Origin: an uncultured Clostridia bacterium
GTDB lineage: Bacteria > Bacillota > Clostridia > TANB77 > CAG-508
Length of the DNA: 64,000 nucleotides
Direction of reading: 5' to 3'
Assembly (NCBI GenBank): GCA_934167495.1
Contig: CAKPKP010000001.1
Span: forward strand, 137,647 to 201,646
Part shown: positions 17,458-26,617 of the stretch, one piece after another
How positions within the stretch are numbered: the first letter of the stretch is position 1
How the letters are laid out: each line of letters starts with the position of its first letter
Translations under genes and position numbers: made by a program
Notes under the pieces: generated by a model
Databases searched by the model: none
Seen by the model: only the letters and a program-made list of their open reading frames with translations
What the model was told of the DNA's origin: nothing

Positions 17458-19363
17458 TGTAAAATATTTAATGCAAAACATAAAAAAATCAAAAAATATA
17501 ATAATATTATGTTTAACAATAATGCCAATATTAAGCGCTATATTACTTACAGTAATAGGAACATCTAAAACCTATAGCAGTGTAGTGTCTAGTAAATTAA
17601 CTATATTAAATATAATAGGAATGTATATAATTCCTGTTGCAATTTCAATGTGTTTATTTGGATATGTATTTAGAAGAAATAGTGTAGATTTCATAAATTC
17701 TATGCCATTAAGCAGAAAAACGATATTTGTAACTAATACAGTGGGTGGAATAATACTAATAGCATTAACACAATTATTAGCATTAATATTAACATGGATA
17801 GTAAGCTTATTTTTCACTCAAATAATTATTTTTAATGGTTATTTAATAGATATATTTTTTATAATGTTAGTGTCTTATATATTTGTTTTTACATCAGCTA
17901 ACTTAGCAATGACTATATCTGGAAATTATTTAACTCAAATAGCAGTTACTTTATTAATATTATTTTTAATACCTTTTTCAATAGATGCATTTAATGGGTT
18001 CTCAAGTTATAAAAATATAAAGTTAGAAAATACATCATACGAATTTTCAGGTCAAGTATCATCAAGTTATGAATATACAGAACCATATAAAATACTTTCA
18101 AGTTTGATTGTTTCTTCAAGAAATGAAATATTTAATTTTAAAACAATGTGCAATATGCTTATATTAACTATAGTGTATATAGCATTAGGAATGATATTGT
18201 TTGAAAAAAGAAAAATGGAAAATACAGAGGAATCTTTTGCAAATGTATATGTGCATTTATTCGTAAAAATGTTAACATTAATACCATTCGTAGTCTTGAT
18301 AAATTTTATTGATTCAACAACTACAGTGTTTATTTTCGAAGTGGCTTTAATTGCAATATATTATTTTGTATATGACTTAGTAACAAAAAGAAAAGTTAAA
18401 TTCTTATTATCAGTAGTAAGTTTTGCGGTTTCATTAGTAATTTTGTTATCAATTTGCAAAATAGTAGGAGAAAAAGAAAAAAATTATATATTTGAACTAA
18501 AAAACATAGAAAAAATTTCTATAAACTTATCAGATTCTAATGCTATATATATTTCAGATAAGGATATAATTAATTATGTTTATAAAAATATAGAGAACAA
18601 AGCAACTTACGATTATGGTTACAGATATTATTCAAATAATCCAGTTAGTTCAGTAAACATATATCCTATAGAATGTAGTTTTAAAATGAAGGATGGAAAT
18701 GAAGTAAAATTTACATTAAGATTAGAGAAATCTGCAAAAGAAGAGTTAAATAATAAATTACTAAATTCAGAGGAATATAAAAAAGAAAAGAAAAGTAAAT
18801 TTGAATTTCCTGATAATGCAGTATACTATTTTAGAGAAAATAGACTCAATGAAGATGAAATTAAAATATTAAAAAGAGAAATAGAAAAATCATTAGATAA
18901 TGTTGATGAATTAACAACATACTATTATAGTCAATATAATTTCTCAATATATGCATACAAAAATCATAATGTAATAGAAATAAATTTACCAATAACATTA
19001 ACAGAAGATACATTTAAAGTTATAACAAAAAATGCTAATATGAAAGCATATGAGAGTGTTAAAAATAATAAAGTTATAAGTTGTGGATTAGCTAATTTGG
19101 GTGAATATGCGGATGATGAACCTATGTATTATGATGCGATTAGATATTGCACGGACGATTTTACAAAATTTATAGAGCAAAATTATAATGATGTTTGTGA
19201 CATGAATTCAAAATATTATGTAATATACCTTTATTCTGATATTGGAAAAGGAGAAAGTTTCTTTACAAACAAGATAGAAGAAATAAATAAAATACTAGAA
19301 AATGCCATTTTAAACAATAAAGATGAATTTCAGTATTATTATGATACAGTAGAAGTTTATTAA
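17435..19363 (+). CDS. ABC-2 type permease with large extracellular domain
   Basis: The 642-aa partner of the preceding ATPase has six or seven membrane helices in residues 20-270, a further group at about 275-345, and then a soluble outer domain of roughly 290 residues with no membrane segments. The motif RRNSVDFINSMPLSRKTIF after helix 2 is typical of ABC-2 permeases linked to YtrA/GntR operons. GGAGG lies within the end of the upstream gene, 8 nt before the ATG. The large C-terminal domain could sense or bind a cell-wall compound; that is inference. Confidence 0.8.
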   Translation: MNLIKLFNVKYLMQNIKKSKNIIILCLTIMPILSAILLTVIGTSKTYSSVVSSKLTILNIIGMYIIPVAISMCLFGYVFRRNSVDFINSMPLSRKTIFVTNTVGGIILIALTQLLALILTWIVSLFFTQIIIFNGYLIDIFFIMLVSYIFVFTSANLAMTISGNYLTQIAVTLLILFLIPFSIDAFNGFSSYKNIKLENTSYEFSGQVSSSYEYTEPYKILSSLIVSSRNEIFNFKTMCNMLILTIVYIALGMILFEKRKMENTEESFANVYVHLFVKMLTLIPFVVLINFIDSTTTVFIFEVALIAIYYFVYDLVTKRKVKFLLSVVSFAVSLVILLSICKIVGEKEKNYIFELKNIEKISINLSDSNAIYISDKDIINYVYKNIENKATYDYGYRYYSNNPVSSVNIYPIECSFKMKDGNEVKFTLRLEKSAKEELNNKLLNSEEYKKEKKSKFEFPDNAVYYFRENRLNEDEIKILKREIEKSLDNVDELTTYYYSQYNFSIYAYKNHNVIEINLPITLTEDTFKVITKNANMKAYESVKNNKVISCGLANLGEYADDEPMYYDAIRYCTDDFTKFIEQNYNDVCDMNSKYYVIYLYSDIGKGESFFTNKIEEINKILENAILNNKDEFQYYYDTVEVY

Positions 19364-19379
19364 AATAGGAGGGATATAA

Positions 19380-19733
19380 ATGCTAATAAATTTAAATTAT
19401 CAAAGCAGAACTCCTATATATGAACAAATAGTTGATGAAATAGAAAGATATGTTGTATTAGGAGTTTTAAAACCAAATGAACAAATTTCAGCTATTAGAG
19501 AATTAGCTGTTGAACTAGGAGTAAATCCAAATACAGTAAAAAAAGCATATGATGAATTAGAAAGAAAAAAAGTTATTGTAACTTTATCTACTAAAGGAAG
19601 TTATATATCAGCCAATGTAGATAATATAATAAATGAAAAAATAAATGTAAAAATAGAAAAGATAAATGAAATTATAAAAGAACTAGAAATATTAGGATTA
19701 TCTAAAGAGGATATAATTCAAAAATTAAAATAA
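19380..19733 (+). CDS. GntR-family transcriptional regulator, YtrA subfamily
   Basis: The 117-aa protein has an N-terminal winged helix (IYEQIVDEIERYVVLG ... ISAIRELAVELGVNPNTVKKAYDELE, residues 13-66) and only a short helical tail of about 45 residues, the plan of YtrA-type regulators that dimerise through a small C-terminal segment. AGGAGG precedes the ATG. It closes the ABC operon and probably represses it; the perfect dyad at 16478-16520 over the operon promoter is the best operator candidate. Confidence 0.92.
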   Translation: MLINLNYQSRTPIYEQIVDEIERYVVLGVLKPNEQISAIRELAVELGVNPNTVKKAYDELERKKVIVTLSTKGSYISANVDNIINEKINVKIEKINEIIKELEILGLSKEDIIQKLK

Positions 19734-19747
19734 AAAATTCACACAAA

Positions 19748-19787
19748 AACTATAATTATGTGTTATAATACATAATTATAGTTTTTT
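19748..19787 (+). terminator. Intrinsic terminator of the GntR/ABC operon
   Basis: AACTATAATTATG / CATAATTATAGTT (13 bp, 10-nt loop) followed by TTTTTT. Confidence 0.85.
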
Positions 19788-19929
19788 CTATTATAGGAAA
19801 GTTCTCTGAACTTCCTATAATAGAAATATATTGCACAGAAATTTGCTTTGCAAATTTCGCACACGAACAAAGACGCGGACTTCAAAATGTTTTAATAAGT
19901 GCAAAAGCTATTAATGTCCGCTTTTGTTC
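19788..19929 (+). repeat. Modular palindromic repeat, copy 2 (complete, variant B)
   Basis: Hairpin 1 CTATTATAGGAAAGTTC/GAACTTCCTATAATAG (19788-19823), hairpin 2 GAAATTTG/CAAATTTC, hairpin 3 GAACAAA...GCGGAC / GTCCGC...TTTTGTTC (19865-19929). It begins at the last T of the terminator and is nearly identical to the copy at 30527. Confidence 0.9.
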
Positions 19930-19931
19930 TC

Positions 19932-19980
19932 TAATAGGAAATTACTTTGAATTTCTTATCATATAAATACTTTATGCAGG
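19932..19980 (+). repeat. Modular palindromic repeat, copy 3 (hairpin 1 only)
   Basis: TAATAGGAAATT/AATTTCTTATCA plus the conserved linker AAATACTTT, after which the family sequence GTACAG is replaced by ATGCAGGAGG. That change supplies the Shine-Dalgarno site of the next gene. Confidence 0.7.
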
Positions 19981-19991
19981 AGGATAAATAA

Positions 19992-20693
19992 ATGAGTTAT
20001 ATAGAATTTAAAAATGTATGTAAAGAATATATAATGGGAGAAATGAAAATAAAAGCACTAGATAATACTAATTTTTCAATAGAAAAAGGAGAATTAGTAG
20101 TTATAGTTGGACCTAGTGGGGCTGGAAAAACTACAACCTTAAATATACTTGGCGGAATGGATACAGCAACATCAGGTAGCGTAATAGTAGATGAAAAAGA
20201 TGTAACTAAATTAAAAAATAAAGAGTTAATAAAATATAGAAGAGAAGATATAGGGTTTGTATTTCAATTTTATAATTTAGTTCAGAATTTAACAGCTTTG
20301 GAAAATGTAGAACTTGCAACTCAGATTTGTTCAGATGCATTAGATCCAAAAGAGGTATTAGAAAAGGTTGGATTAAAAGATAGATTAAAAAATTTCCCAT
20401 CACAATTATCTGGAGGAGAACAACAAAGAGTTGCTATAGCAAGAGCTATAGCAAAAAATCCAAAGTTATTACTTTGTGATGAGCCAACAGGCGCTTTAGA
20501 TTATAATACTGGAAAACAAATACTTAAATTATTACAAGACACATGTAGAAAAGAAAATATGACTGTCGTAATAATAACTCATAATACAGCAATAGCTCCT
20601 ATGGCAGATAAAGTTATACATTTTAAAAATGGAACAGCATCTAATATAGAAATAAATAAAGAACCAATATCAATCGAAAGGATAGAGTGGTAA
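19992..20693 (+). CDS. ABC exporter ATP-binding protein (MacB/LolD type)
   Basis: The 233-aa ATPase has Walker A GPSGAGKTT (about 38-46), the family-typical Q-loop FVFQFYNLVQNLTALENV, signature LSGGEQQR, Walker B LLLCDEPTGALD, and ITHN. This pattern belongs to the MacB/LolD/FtsE-like group that energises FtsX-fold permeases. GCAGGAGG, inherited from a truncated repeat, precedes the ATG. The permease start codon overlaps its stop (TAATG). Confidence 0.93.
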   Translation: MSYIEFKNVCKEYIMGEMKIKALDNTNFSIEKGELVVIVGPSGAGKTTTLNILGGMDTATSGSVIVDEKDVTKLKNKELIKYRREDIGFVFQFYNLVQNLTALENVELATQICSDALDPKEVLEKVGLKDRLKNFPSQLSGGEQQRVAIARAIAKNPKLLLCDEPTGALDYNTGKQILKLLQDTCRKENMTVVIITHNTAIAPMADKVIHFKNGTASNIEINKEPISIERIEW

Positions 20694-23600
20694 TGAAAAG
20701 AGCATTAGTTAAAGATAGTGTAAAACAAATAAAAAATACTTTTAAAAGATATATATCAATTTTACTAATGGCCTTACTTGGAGTTGGATTTTTTGCAGGA
20801 ATAAAAGCAACTAGTCCAGATATGCAAAAAACATTGGATTCATATTTTGATAACCAAAATGTATATGATATTCAAGTAGTATCTACATTAGGAATTACAA
20901 AAGATGATATAGAGGCAGTAAAAAATTTAGATAACATAGAAGAAGTTTTAGGCGTATACAGTAAAGATGAAATTGTAAAAATAGGTGATGAAGAAAAAAT
21001 AATTAAAATAATTTCATACTCACAAGATACTAATGCATTAAATAAATTCGATTTAACGAATGGTTCACTTCCAGAAAATAGTGATGAATGTATTGTAGAG
21101 CAATATTTTCTAGATTTTTTAAATAAATCAATAGGTGATTATATAGAGATAGAAGATGAGGATAACACTCTTAACAATAAAAAACTAAAAATAGTTGGCG
21201 TGGCTAATAGTCCTTTGTATATATCAAGAGATAGAGGAACAAGTAAGTTAGGCTCTGGAAAAATCAATTATTATTTGTATGTACCAGATACTAATATTAA
21301 TTCTGATATATATACTGAATTATATGCAACCGTGAAGGGTGCAAAAGATGTTTTATGTTTTAGTGATGAATATGATAAATTAATTGAAGAAGCAAAAAGT
21401 GAAGTAGAAGGTATTAAAGGGCAAAGAGAAAAAGCTAGATATGATGAAATAATTGGTACTGCTACAAAAGAATTAAATGAAGCACAGGAAAAATTTGATA
21501 ATGAAAAACAAGAGGCAGAAAGTCAAATAGAAGAAGCGGAAAATCAAATTGAAGAAAATAGGCAAAAATTAGAGGATGCAGAAAATGAAATTGCTTATAA
21601 CAGAGTAAAAGCTAATAAGGAATTTGAAAATGCGGAAAGTCAAATAGAGGAAGCAGAAAATCAATTAGTAATAGCAGAAGAAGAATTTAATTCAAAAAAA
21701 GATTTAATATTTTCAAAAAAGGAAGATGCTGAATCAACATTAGCTACATTAAATGAGAATCTAGACAATCTAGAAAAAAATATAGAAGAAATGAAAAAAA
21801 GAGCAGATGAAACTGAAGATGAAAAATTAAAGGTAGTTATAGAAACACAAATATTGTTGCTTGAAACAAATAAAACAAATTTAGAAGTATCAATAAATGT
21901 TATACAAAATACTATAGATACATTAGAAAAACAGTTTAATGATGCTGAACAAAAAATAATAGATGGAAAAAATGAAATTGAAGCAAAGAAAGCAGAATTA
22001 GAAGAGACAAAAGAAAGTACATATGCTGAACTTGCAAGTGCGACATGGAAGGTTAATAATGGAAAACAAGAATTGCAAGATGCAGAAGAAACATTAGCAG
22101 AGAATAAGATAGAATTTGAAGAAAAAATAAAAGAAGCGGAAATAAAATTATTAGATGCAAAAGAAAAAATTAACGATATTGAAAATCCAAAATGGTATAT
22201 TCTAGATAGAACCAGCAATGCTGGATATAAAGGATATTATGATGATACCCAAAGTATATTAAACATTGGAAAAGTATTTCCTCTTGTGTTTTTCGTTGTA
22301 GCTACATTAATAAGCTTAACATCTATGACAAGAATGGTTGAAGAGCAAAGAGTTCAAATTGGAACATTAAAAGCTTTAGGATACAATAAATTACAAATTG
22401 CAATGAAATATATAATATATTCAGGTAGTGCTACTTTAATAGGTGGATTTTTAGGAATGTGTATAGGTTTTCCAACTCTTCCAAGAATAGTATTTATAAT
22501 GTATGCAATGATGTATACATTACCAGATATAATAATAGAATTCAATACTTATTATGCAACGGTAGGATTATCTATAGCAAGTTTATGTATAGTAGGAGCA
22601 ACTATATATTCATGTATAAGAGAATTAAACCAAGAACCTGCTGTACTTATGAGACCAAAAGCACCTAAAGCAGGAAAAAGAGTATTACTAGAAAAAATAC
22701 CGTTTATCTGGAGTCATTTAAGCTTTAATGGAAAAGTAACAGTAAGGAATATATTTAGATATAAAAAGAGATTTTTAATGACAATAATAGGTATAGCAGG
22801 CTGTACAGCACTAATAGTAGCTGGATTTGGACTAAGAGATTCAATATCAAGCATATTACCAATTCAATTTGGTGAATTAAGTAATTATGAATTTATGGCT
22901 AATTTAAAAAGTTCAATTACATTGTCAGATGTAGAAAATCTTCAAACAGATTTATTAACAAATGAGAAAATAACAGATTTAACTAAGGCATATTTTCAAT
23001 CTGGAAAAATTTATAATGATGAAAAAGACCAAGACGTACAAATAATAGTTCCAGAAGATAAGCAAAAATTTAAAGAATTTGTAAAAATGCGTTCAACTAA
23101 CAGAAAAGAAGAATATAACATAGATAACAATACTATCATTTTAACACAAAAAGCGGCAAAATTATTAAATATAAAAGAAGGAGATAAAATCACTTTAGAA
23201 AATAGTGATAATTCTCAAGTTGAAGTAAAAGTTGGAAAGATAATTGAAAATTATATATATCATTATGTATACATGTCAGAAAACTTGTATAAACAATTAT
23301 ATGGTGAATTTGATTATAATGTTTTATATATTAAATCAATTGATTTAAACGAAGAAGATGAAAGTAATTTAGCAAAAGAAATTTTAAATGATTATAGAGT
23401 TTCAGCAATTACAACTACAAGCTCACTACTTAACTCAATGGACGAAACTATGGAATGTTTAAACTATGTAGTATGGATTTTAATTATATCTGCAGGACTA
23501 TTAGCATTTGTTGTTTTATATAACTTATCAAATGTAAATATAAGTGAAAGAATAAGAGAACTTGCTACAATAAAAGTATTAGGATTTTATGATAAAGAGG

Positions 23601-23860
23601 TTTATGATTATGTAATAAGAGAAACAATATTGCTTACAGCAATAGGAATAATAATAGGTTTATTATTTGGATATTTATTAAACTTTTACATATTACAGAC
23701 ATGTGAATTAAATTATGTTATGTTTTATAAATTTGTTAAACCAATAAGTTATGTATATGCAATTGCAATAACAATAATTTTTACTGAAATAGTTAATTTA
23801 GTTACATTCAAATTTTTGAAAAAAATAGATATGATAGAATCTTTAAAAAGTGTAGAGTAA
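20693..23860 (+). CDS. FtsX-type ABC permease with long coiled-coil insertion
   Basis: The 1055-aa protein has two FtsX-like four-helix units: a helix near 18-35, three helices at about 525-640, then helix pairs at about 695-715 and 930-1040. Between them, residues about 250-500 are an extended Glu/Lys-rich coiled coil (repeats such as QIEEAENQIEE), probably projecting outside the membrane. Family members with this layout export lipids, peptides or drugs, or transmit force to wall hydrolases. The ATG at 20693, overlapping the ATPase stop, is chosen over an in-frame GTG at 20687. Cargo is unknown. Confidence 0.85.
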   Translation: MKRALVKDSVKQIKNTFKRYISILLMALLGVGFFAGIKATSPDMQKTLDSYFDNQNVYDIQVVSTLGITKDDIEAVKNLDNIEEVLGVYSKDEIVKIGDEEKIIKIISYSQDTNALNKFDLTNGSLPENSDECIVEQYFLDFLNKSIGDYIEIEDEDNTLNNKKLKIVGVANSPLYISRDRGTSKLGSGKINYYLYVPDTNINSDIYTELYATVKGAKDVLCFSDEYDKLIEEAKSEVEGIKGQREKARYDEIIGTATKELNEAQEKFDNEKQEAESQIEEAENQIEENRQKLEDAENEIAYNRVKANKEFENAESQIEEAENQLVIAEEEFNSKKDLIFSKKEDAESTLATLNENLDNLEKNIEEMKKRADETEDEKLKVVIETQILLLETNKTNLEVSINVIQNTIDTLEKQFNDAEQKIIDGKNEIEAKKAELEETKESTYAELASATWKVNNGKQELQDAEETLAENKIEFEEKIKEAEIKLLDAKEKINDIENPKWYILDRTSNAGYKGYYDDTQSILNIGKVFPLVFFVVATLISLTSMTRMVEEQRVQIGTLKALGYNKLQIAMKYIIYSGSATLIGGFLGMCIGFPTLPRIVFIMYAMMYTLPDIIIEFNTYYATVGLSIASLCIVGATIYSCIRELNQEPAVLMRPKAPKAGKRVLLEKIPFIWSHLSFNGKVTVRNIFRYKKRFLMTIIGIAGCTALIVAGFGLRDSISSILPIQFGELSNYEFMANLKSSITLSDVENLQTDLLTNEKITDLTKAYFQSGKIYNDEKDQDVQIIVPEDKQKFKEFVKMRSTNRKEEYNIDNNTIILTQKAAKLLNIKEGDKITLENSDNSQVEVKVGKIIENYIYHYVYMSENLYKQLYGEFDYNVLYIKSIDLNEEDESNLAKEILNDYRVSAITTTSSLLNSMDETMECLNYVVWILIISAGLLAFVVLYNLSNVNISERIRELATIKVLGFYDKEVYDYVIRETILLTAIGIIIGLLFGYLLNFYILQTCELNYVMFYKFVKPISYVYAIAITIIFTEIVNLVTFKFLKKIDMIESLKSVE

Positions 23861-23907
23861 AAGCAGTGATATAAACACAGATTGATGAAAAAATAGTAAT
23901 TTTTCTA

Positions 23908-23936
23908 TTGAAACTGTAATATAATTGTGATACAAT
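23908..23936 (+). promoter_or_regulatory. Promoter of the NifU-like/GGGtGRT pair
   Basis: TTGAAA (23908-23913), 17 nt, TACAAT (23931-23936), 55 nt before the start codon. Confidence 0.6.
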
Positions 23937-23991
23937 AATCATACTTGTAAAAAAGTATATAAAAATAAATGTAGTTATATAGGAGGTACTT

Positions 23992-24684
23992 ATGATTTAT
24001 TCAAAAGAATTAGAAGGAATGTGTACAGTAGCTAAAGGTGTAGACCATGGACCAGCACCAATTCCAGAAGAAGGAAAATGGGTAAAAGCTAAAGAAATAA
24101 AAGATATTTCAGGATTAACACATGGTATTGGATGGTGTGCTCCACAACAAGGAGCTTGTAAATTAACTCTAAATGTAAAAGAGGGAATAATCCAAGAAGC
24201 TTTAGTAGAAACAGTAGGATGTTCAGGAATGACACATTCAGCAGCAATGGCTGGAGAAATTTTAGTAGGAAAAACAATATTAGAAGCTCTTAATACAGAC
24301 TTAGTTTGTGATGCTATTAATACAGCAATGAGAGAATTATTTTTACAAATAGTATATGGTAGAACTCAATCTGCATTTTCAGAAGGAGGACTTCCAGTAG
24401 GAGCAGGACTTGAAGACTTAGGAAAAGGACATAGAAGCCAAGTAGGAACAATATATTCAAGTAAATTAAAAGGACCTAGATACTTAGAACTTGCAGAAGG
24501 TTACATAGTAGAAATTGGTTTAGACAAAGATGATCAAATAATAGGATATAAATATGTTAATTTAGGAAAAATGATGGAAAACATCAAAAAAGGAATAGAA
24601 CCAACAGAAGCTATAGAAAAAGCTTCAGGAAAATATGGAAGATTTGATGAAGCTGTTAAGAAAATAGATCCTAGACAAGAATAA
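23992..24684 (+). CDS. NifU/IscU-like iron-sulfur scaffold-related protein
   Basis: The 230-aa protein carries the scaffold-like pattern ETVGCSGMTHSAAMAGEILVGKTILEAL (about residues 74-102), which parallels the GC...aS.m.e...Gk..eeal block of NifU/IscU N-domains, plus an extra cysteine pair in WCAPQQGACKL (about 44-55). It is a known but uncharacterised family that occurs next to GGGtGRT-protein genes in anaerobes. AGGAGG precedes the ATG. The pair (41-nt gap) probably acts together, perhaps in metal-cluster or thiol chemistry; that role is inference. Confidence 0.75.
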   Translation: MIYSKELEGMCTVAKGVDHGPAPIPEEGKWVKAKEIKDISGLTHGIGWCAPQQGACKLTLNVKEGIIQEALVETVGCSGMTHSAAMAGEILVGKTILEALNTDLVCDAINTAMRELFLQIVYGRTQSAFSEGGLPVGAGLEDLGKGHRSQVGTIYSSKLKGPRYLELAEGYIVEIGLDKDDQIIGYKYVNLGKMMENIKKGIEPTEAIEKASGKYGRFDEAVKKIDPRQE

Positions 24685-24725
24685 TGTAAAAATAGTTATA
24701 ATATAAAAAATGAGGAGGAATAAAG

Positions 24726-25727
24726 ATGGCAGTAACATTTGAAAGTTATGAAAGAAGAATAGAACAAATTAAGCCAGTAATGGAAAAATACGGAATAAAA
24801 GATTTTGAAGATGCTTTAGAAATATGTAAAAATAAAGGATTTAATCCATATGAAATAGTAAAAGGAGTACAACCAATATGCTTTGAAAATGCAGCTTGGG
24901 CATATACATTAGGAGCTGCAATAGCTATAAAAAAAGGATGTACAAAAGCTGCAGACGCAGCAAAAGCAATAGGTGAAGGATTACAAGCTTTTTGTATTCC
25001 AGGATCAGTTGCAGATGATAGAAAAGTTGGATTAGGACATGGAAACTTAGCATCAATGTTATTATCAGAAGAAACAAAATGTTTTGCTTTCTTAGCAGGA
25101 CATGAAAGCTTTGCAGCAGCTGAAGGTGCTATCGGAATAGCAAGATCAGCTAATAAAGTAAGAAAAGAACCATTAAGAGTTATATTAAATGGTTTAGGAA
25201 AAGATGCTGCACAAATAATATCAAGAATAAATGGATTTACATATGTAAAAACAGATTTTGACTTTTTCACTGGAAAAGTAAAAGTAGTAGAAGAAATTGC
25301 TTATTCAGATGGAGAAAGAAGTAAAGTTAGATGTTATGGTGCTAATGATGTTAGAGAAGGTGTAGCTATAATGCATTTAGAAGGCGTAGATGTATCTATT
25401 ACAGGAAATTCTACAAACCCAACAAGATTCCAACATCCAGTAGCAGGAACATACAAAAAAGAATGTATAGAACAAGGAAAGAAATATTTCTCAGTTGCAT
25501 CAGGTGGTGGAACAGGAAGAACATTACATCCAGATAACATGGCAGCAGGACCTGCTTCATATGGTATGACAGATACAATGGGAAGAATGCATTCAGATGC
25601 ACAATTTGCAGGATCATCATCAGTTCCAGCTCACGTTGAAATGATGGGATTAATAGGAATGGGTAACAACCCAATGGTTGGAGCTACAGTTGCAGTTGCA
25701 GTTGCATGCGAAGAAGCAATGAAATAA
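24726..25727 (+). CDS. GGGtGRT-family protein
   Basis: The 333-aa protein contains the name-giving motif SGGGTGRTLHPDN (about 260-272) and several glycine-rich or strongly conserved stretches (HGNLASMLLSEE, LAGHESFAAAEGAIG, MGRMHSDAQFAGSSSVPAHVEMMGLIGMGNNPMVGA). The family is conserved in anaerobic bacteria and archaea but has no assigned reaction. Its constant partner is the NifU-like gene just upstream. GAGGAGGA precedes the ATG. The conserved cysteine and histidine positions make an enzyme or metal-linked role likely, without direct proof. Confidence 0.8.
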   Translation: MAVTFESYERRIEQIKPVMEKYGIKDFEDALEICKNKGFNPYEIVKGVQPICFENAAWAYTLGAAIAIKKGCTKAADAAKAIGEGLQAFCIPGSVADDRKVGLGHGNLASMLLSEETKCFAFLAGHESFAAAEGAIGIARSANKVRKEPLRVILNGLGKDAAQIISRINGFTYVKTDFDFFTGKVKVVEEIAYSDGERSKVRCYGANDVREGVAIMHLEGVDVSITGNSTNPTRFQHPVAGTYKKECIEQGKKYFSVASGGGTGRTLHPDNMAAGPASYGMTDTMGRMHSDAQFAGSSSVPAHVEMMGLIGMGNNPMVGATVAVAVACEEAMK

Positions 25728-25752
25728 TTAATTGTAAAACAAAATAGAAGTA

Positions 25753-25785
25753 AAAACAGATATTTTTATAAATATCTGTTTTTTT
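25753..25785 (+). terminator. Intrinsic terminator after the GGGtGRT gene
   Basis: AAAACAGATATTT / AAATATCTGTTTT hairpin with a TTTTTTT tail. Confidence 0.88.
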
Positions 25786-25845
25786 GTCTAATAGGAAATT
25801 TCTCTGAAATTCCTATTAGACAAATACTTTGTACAGAAATTTTGT
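25786..25845 (+). repeat. Modular palindromic repeat, copy 4 (truncated)
   Basis: Hairpin 1 GTCTAATAGGAAATTT/AAATTCCTATTAGAC (25786-25822) and the linker AAATACTTTGTACAGAAATTT are present; hairpin 2 is broken and hairpin 3 absent. The consensus promoter of sigH begins 11 nt later. Confidence 0.8.
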
Positions 25846-25855
25846 CCTAAAAGTA

Positions 25856-25884
25856 TTGACATTACTAGAAATAATACATATAAT
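25856..25884 (+). promoter_or_regulatory. Full-consensus sigma-A promoter of sigH
   Basis: TTGACA (25856-25861), exactly 17 nt, TATAAT (25879-25884). Confidence 0.85.
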
Positions 25885-25923
25885 AGCCCTAGAATACAAC
25901 ATAGGAGGTATCTTTAGGTTATT

Positions 25924-26568
25924 ATGTCAAATAGCAACATATATTCATTAAATGGAAAATATATTAATATAGAAGATGAGAAGCTAATAGAGATGATAAA
26001 AGCTGGAGATCAAAAGGCTTTAAATTTCCTATTAGACAAATATAACAATATGGTTAATATGAAAGTTAACAAATATTTTATAATAGGAGCTGAAAGAGAA
26101 GACATAGTTCAAGAAGGATTAATTGGATTATATAAGGCAATAAAGAATTTTAATGGAGAAAAGCAAAATTCATTTAAAACCTTTGCTAACTTATGTATAG
26201 AAAGACAATTAATAACAGCTATAAAAAGTTCAAATAGGCAAAAGCATATGCCATTAAACTCATATTTATCCTTAAACAATTCGGCCTATGAAGAAAACGA
26301 AGATACAGAGTTGCTAGAAGTATTTGATACAGACATAATAGAAGACCCTCTAGATACAATAATGAAAAAAGAATATTACAAATCAGTAGAAAATGAAATA
26401 GATAAAAACCTAAGTGACTTTGAAAAACAAGTTTTAAATAGATACACAAACGGAGAATCTTATATAGAAATAGCAACAAGATTAAATATGCCAGTAAAAT
26501 CAATCGATAATGCAATACAAAGAATAAGAAAAAAAGCAACTAAAAATATAATATTAGATAAAGATTAA
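25924..26568 (+). CDS. sigH: RNA polymerase sigma-H factor (Spo0H)
   Basis: SigH directs transcription at the transition to sporulation. The 214-aa protein aligns throughout with Bacillus SigH: region 2 with YFIIGAEREDIVQEGLIGLYKAI (about 52-74) and FKTFANLCIERQLITAIK, the linker RQKHMPLNSYLSL, and region 4 with LSDFEKQVLNRYTNGESYIEIATRL and KSIDNAIQRIRKK. The ATG follows AGGAGG by 15 nt, rather far; a TTAGG lies nearer. The perfect vegetative promoter upstream suggests strong basal expression. A tRNA gene follows. Confidence 0.95.
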   Translation: MSNSNIYSLNGKYINIEDEKLIEMIKAGDQKALNFLLDKYNNMVNMKVNKYFIIGAEREDIVQEGLIGLYKAIKNFNGEKQNSFKTFANLCIERQLITAIKSSNRQKHMPLNSYLSLNNSAYEENEDTELLEVFDTDIIEDPLDTIMKKEYYKSVENEIDKNLSDFEKQVLNRYTNGESYIEIATRLNMPVKSIDNAIQRIRKKATKNIILDKD

Positions 26569-26573
26569 AAAAC

Positions 26574-26606
26574 GTGGATAGTAAAAAAATAAATATTACT
26601 ATCCAC
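26574..26606 (+). terminator. Hairpin between sigH and tRNA-Thr
   Basis: GTGGATAGTA / TACTATCCAC, a perfect 10-bp stem, 5 nt after the sigH stop. The 3' side has no T run, so it may be an mRNA 3' end or processing structure and not a true intrinsic terminator. Confidence 0.5.
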
Positions 26607-26617
26607 AAATAAATTAT

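Noticed and set aside
26030..26046. CCTATTAGACAAAT in sigH as another repeat copy
   Set aside because: It is 14 nt of chance identity within conserved SigH coding sequence, with no hairpin partner.
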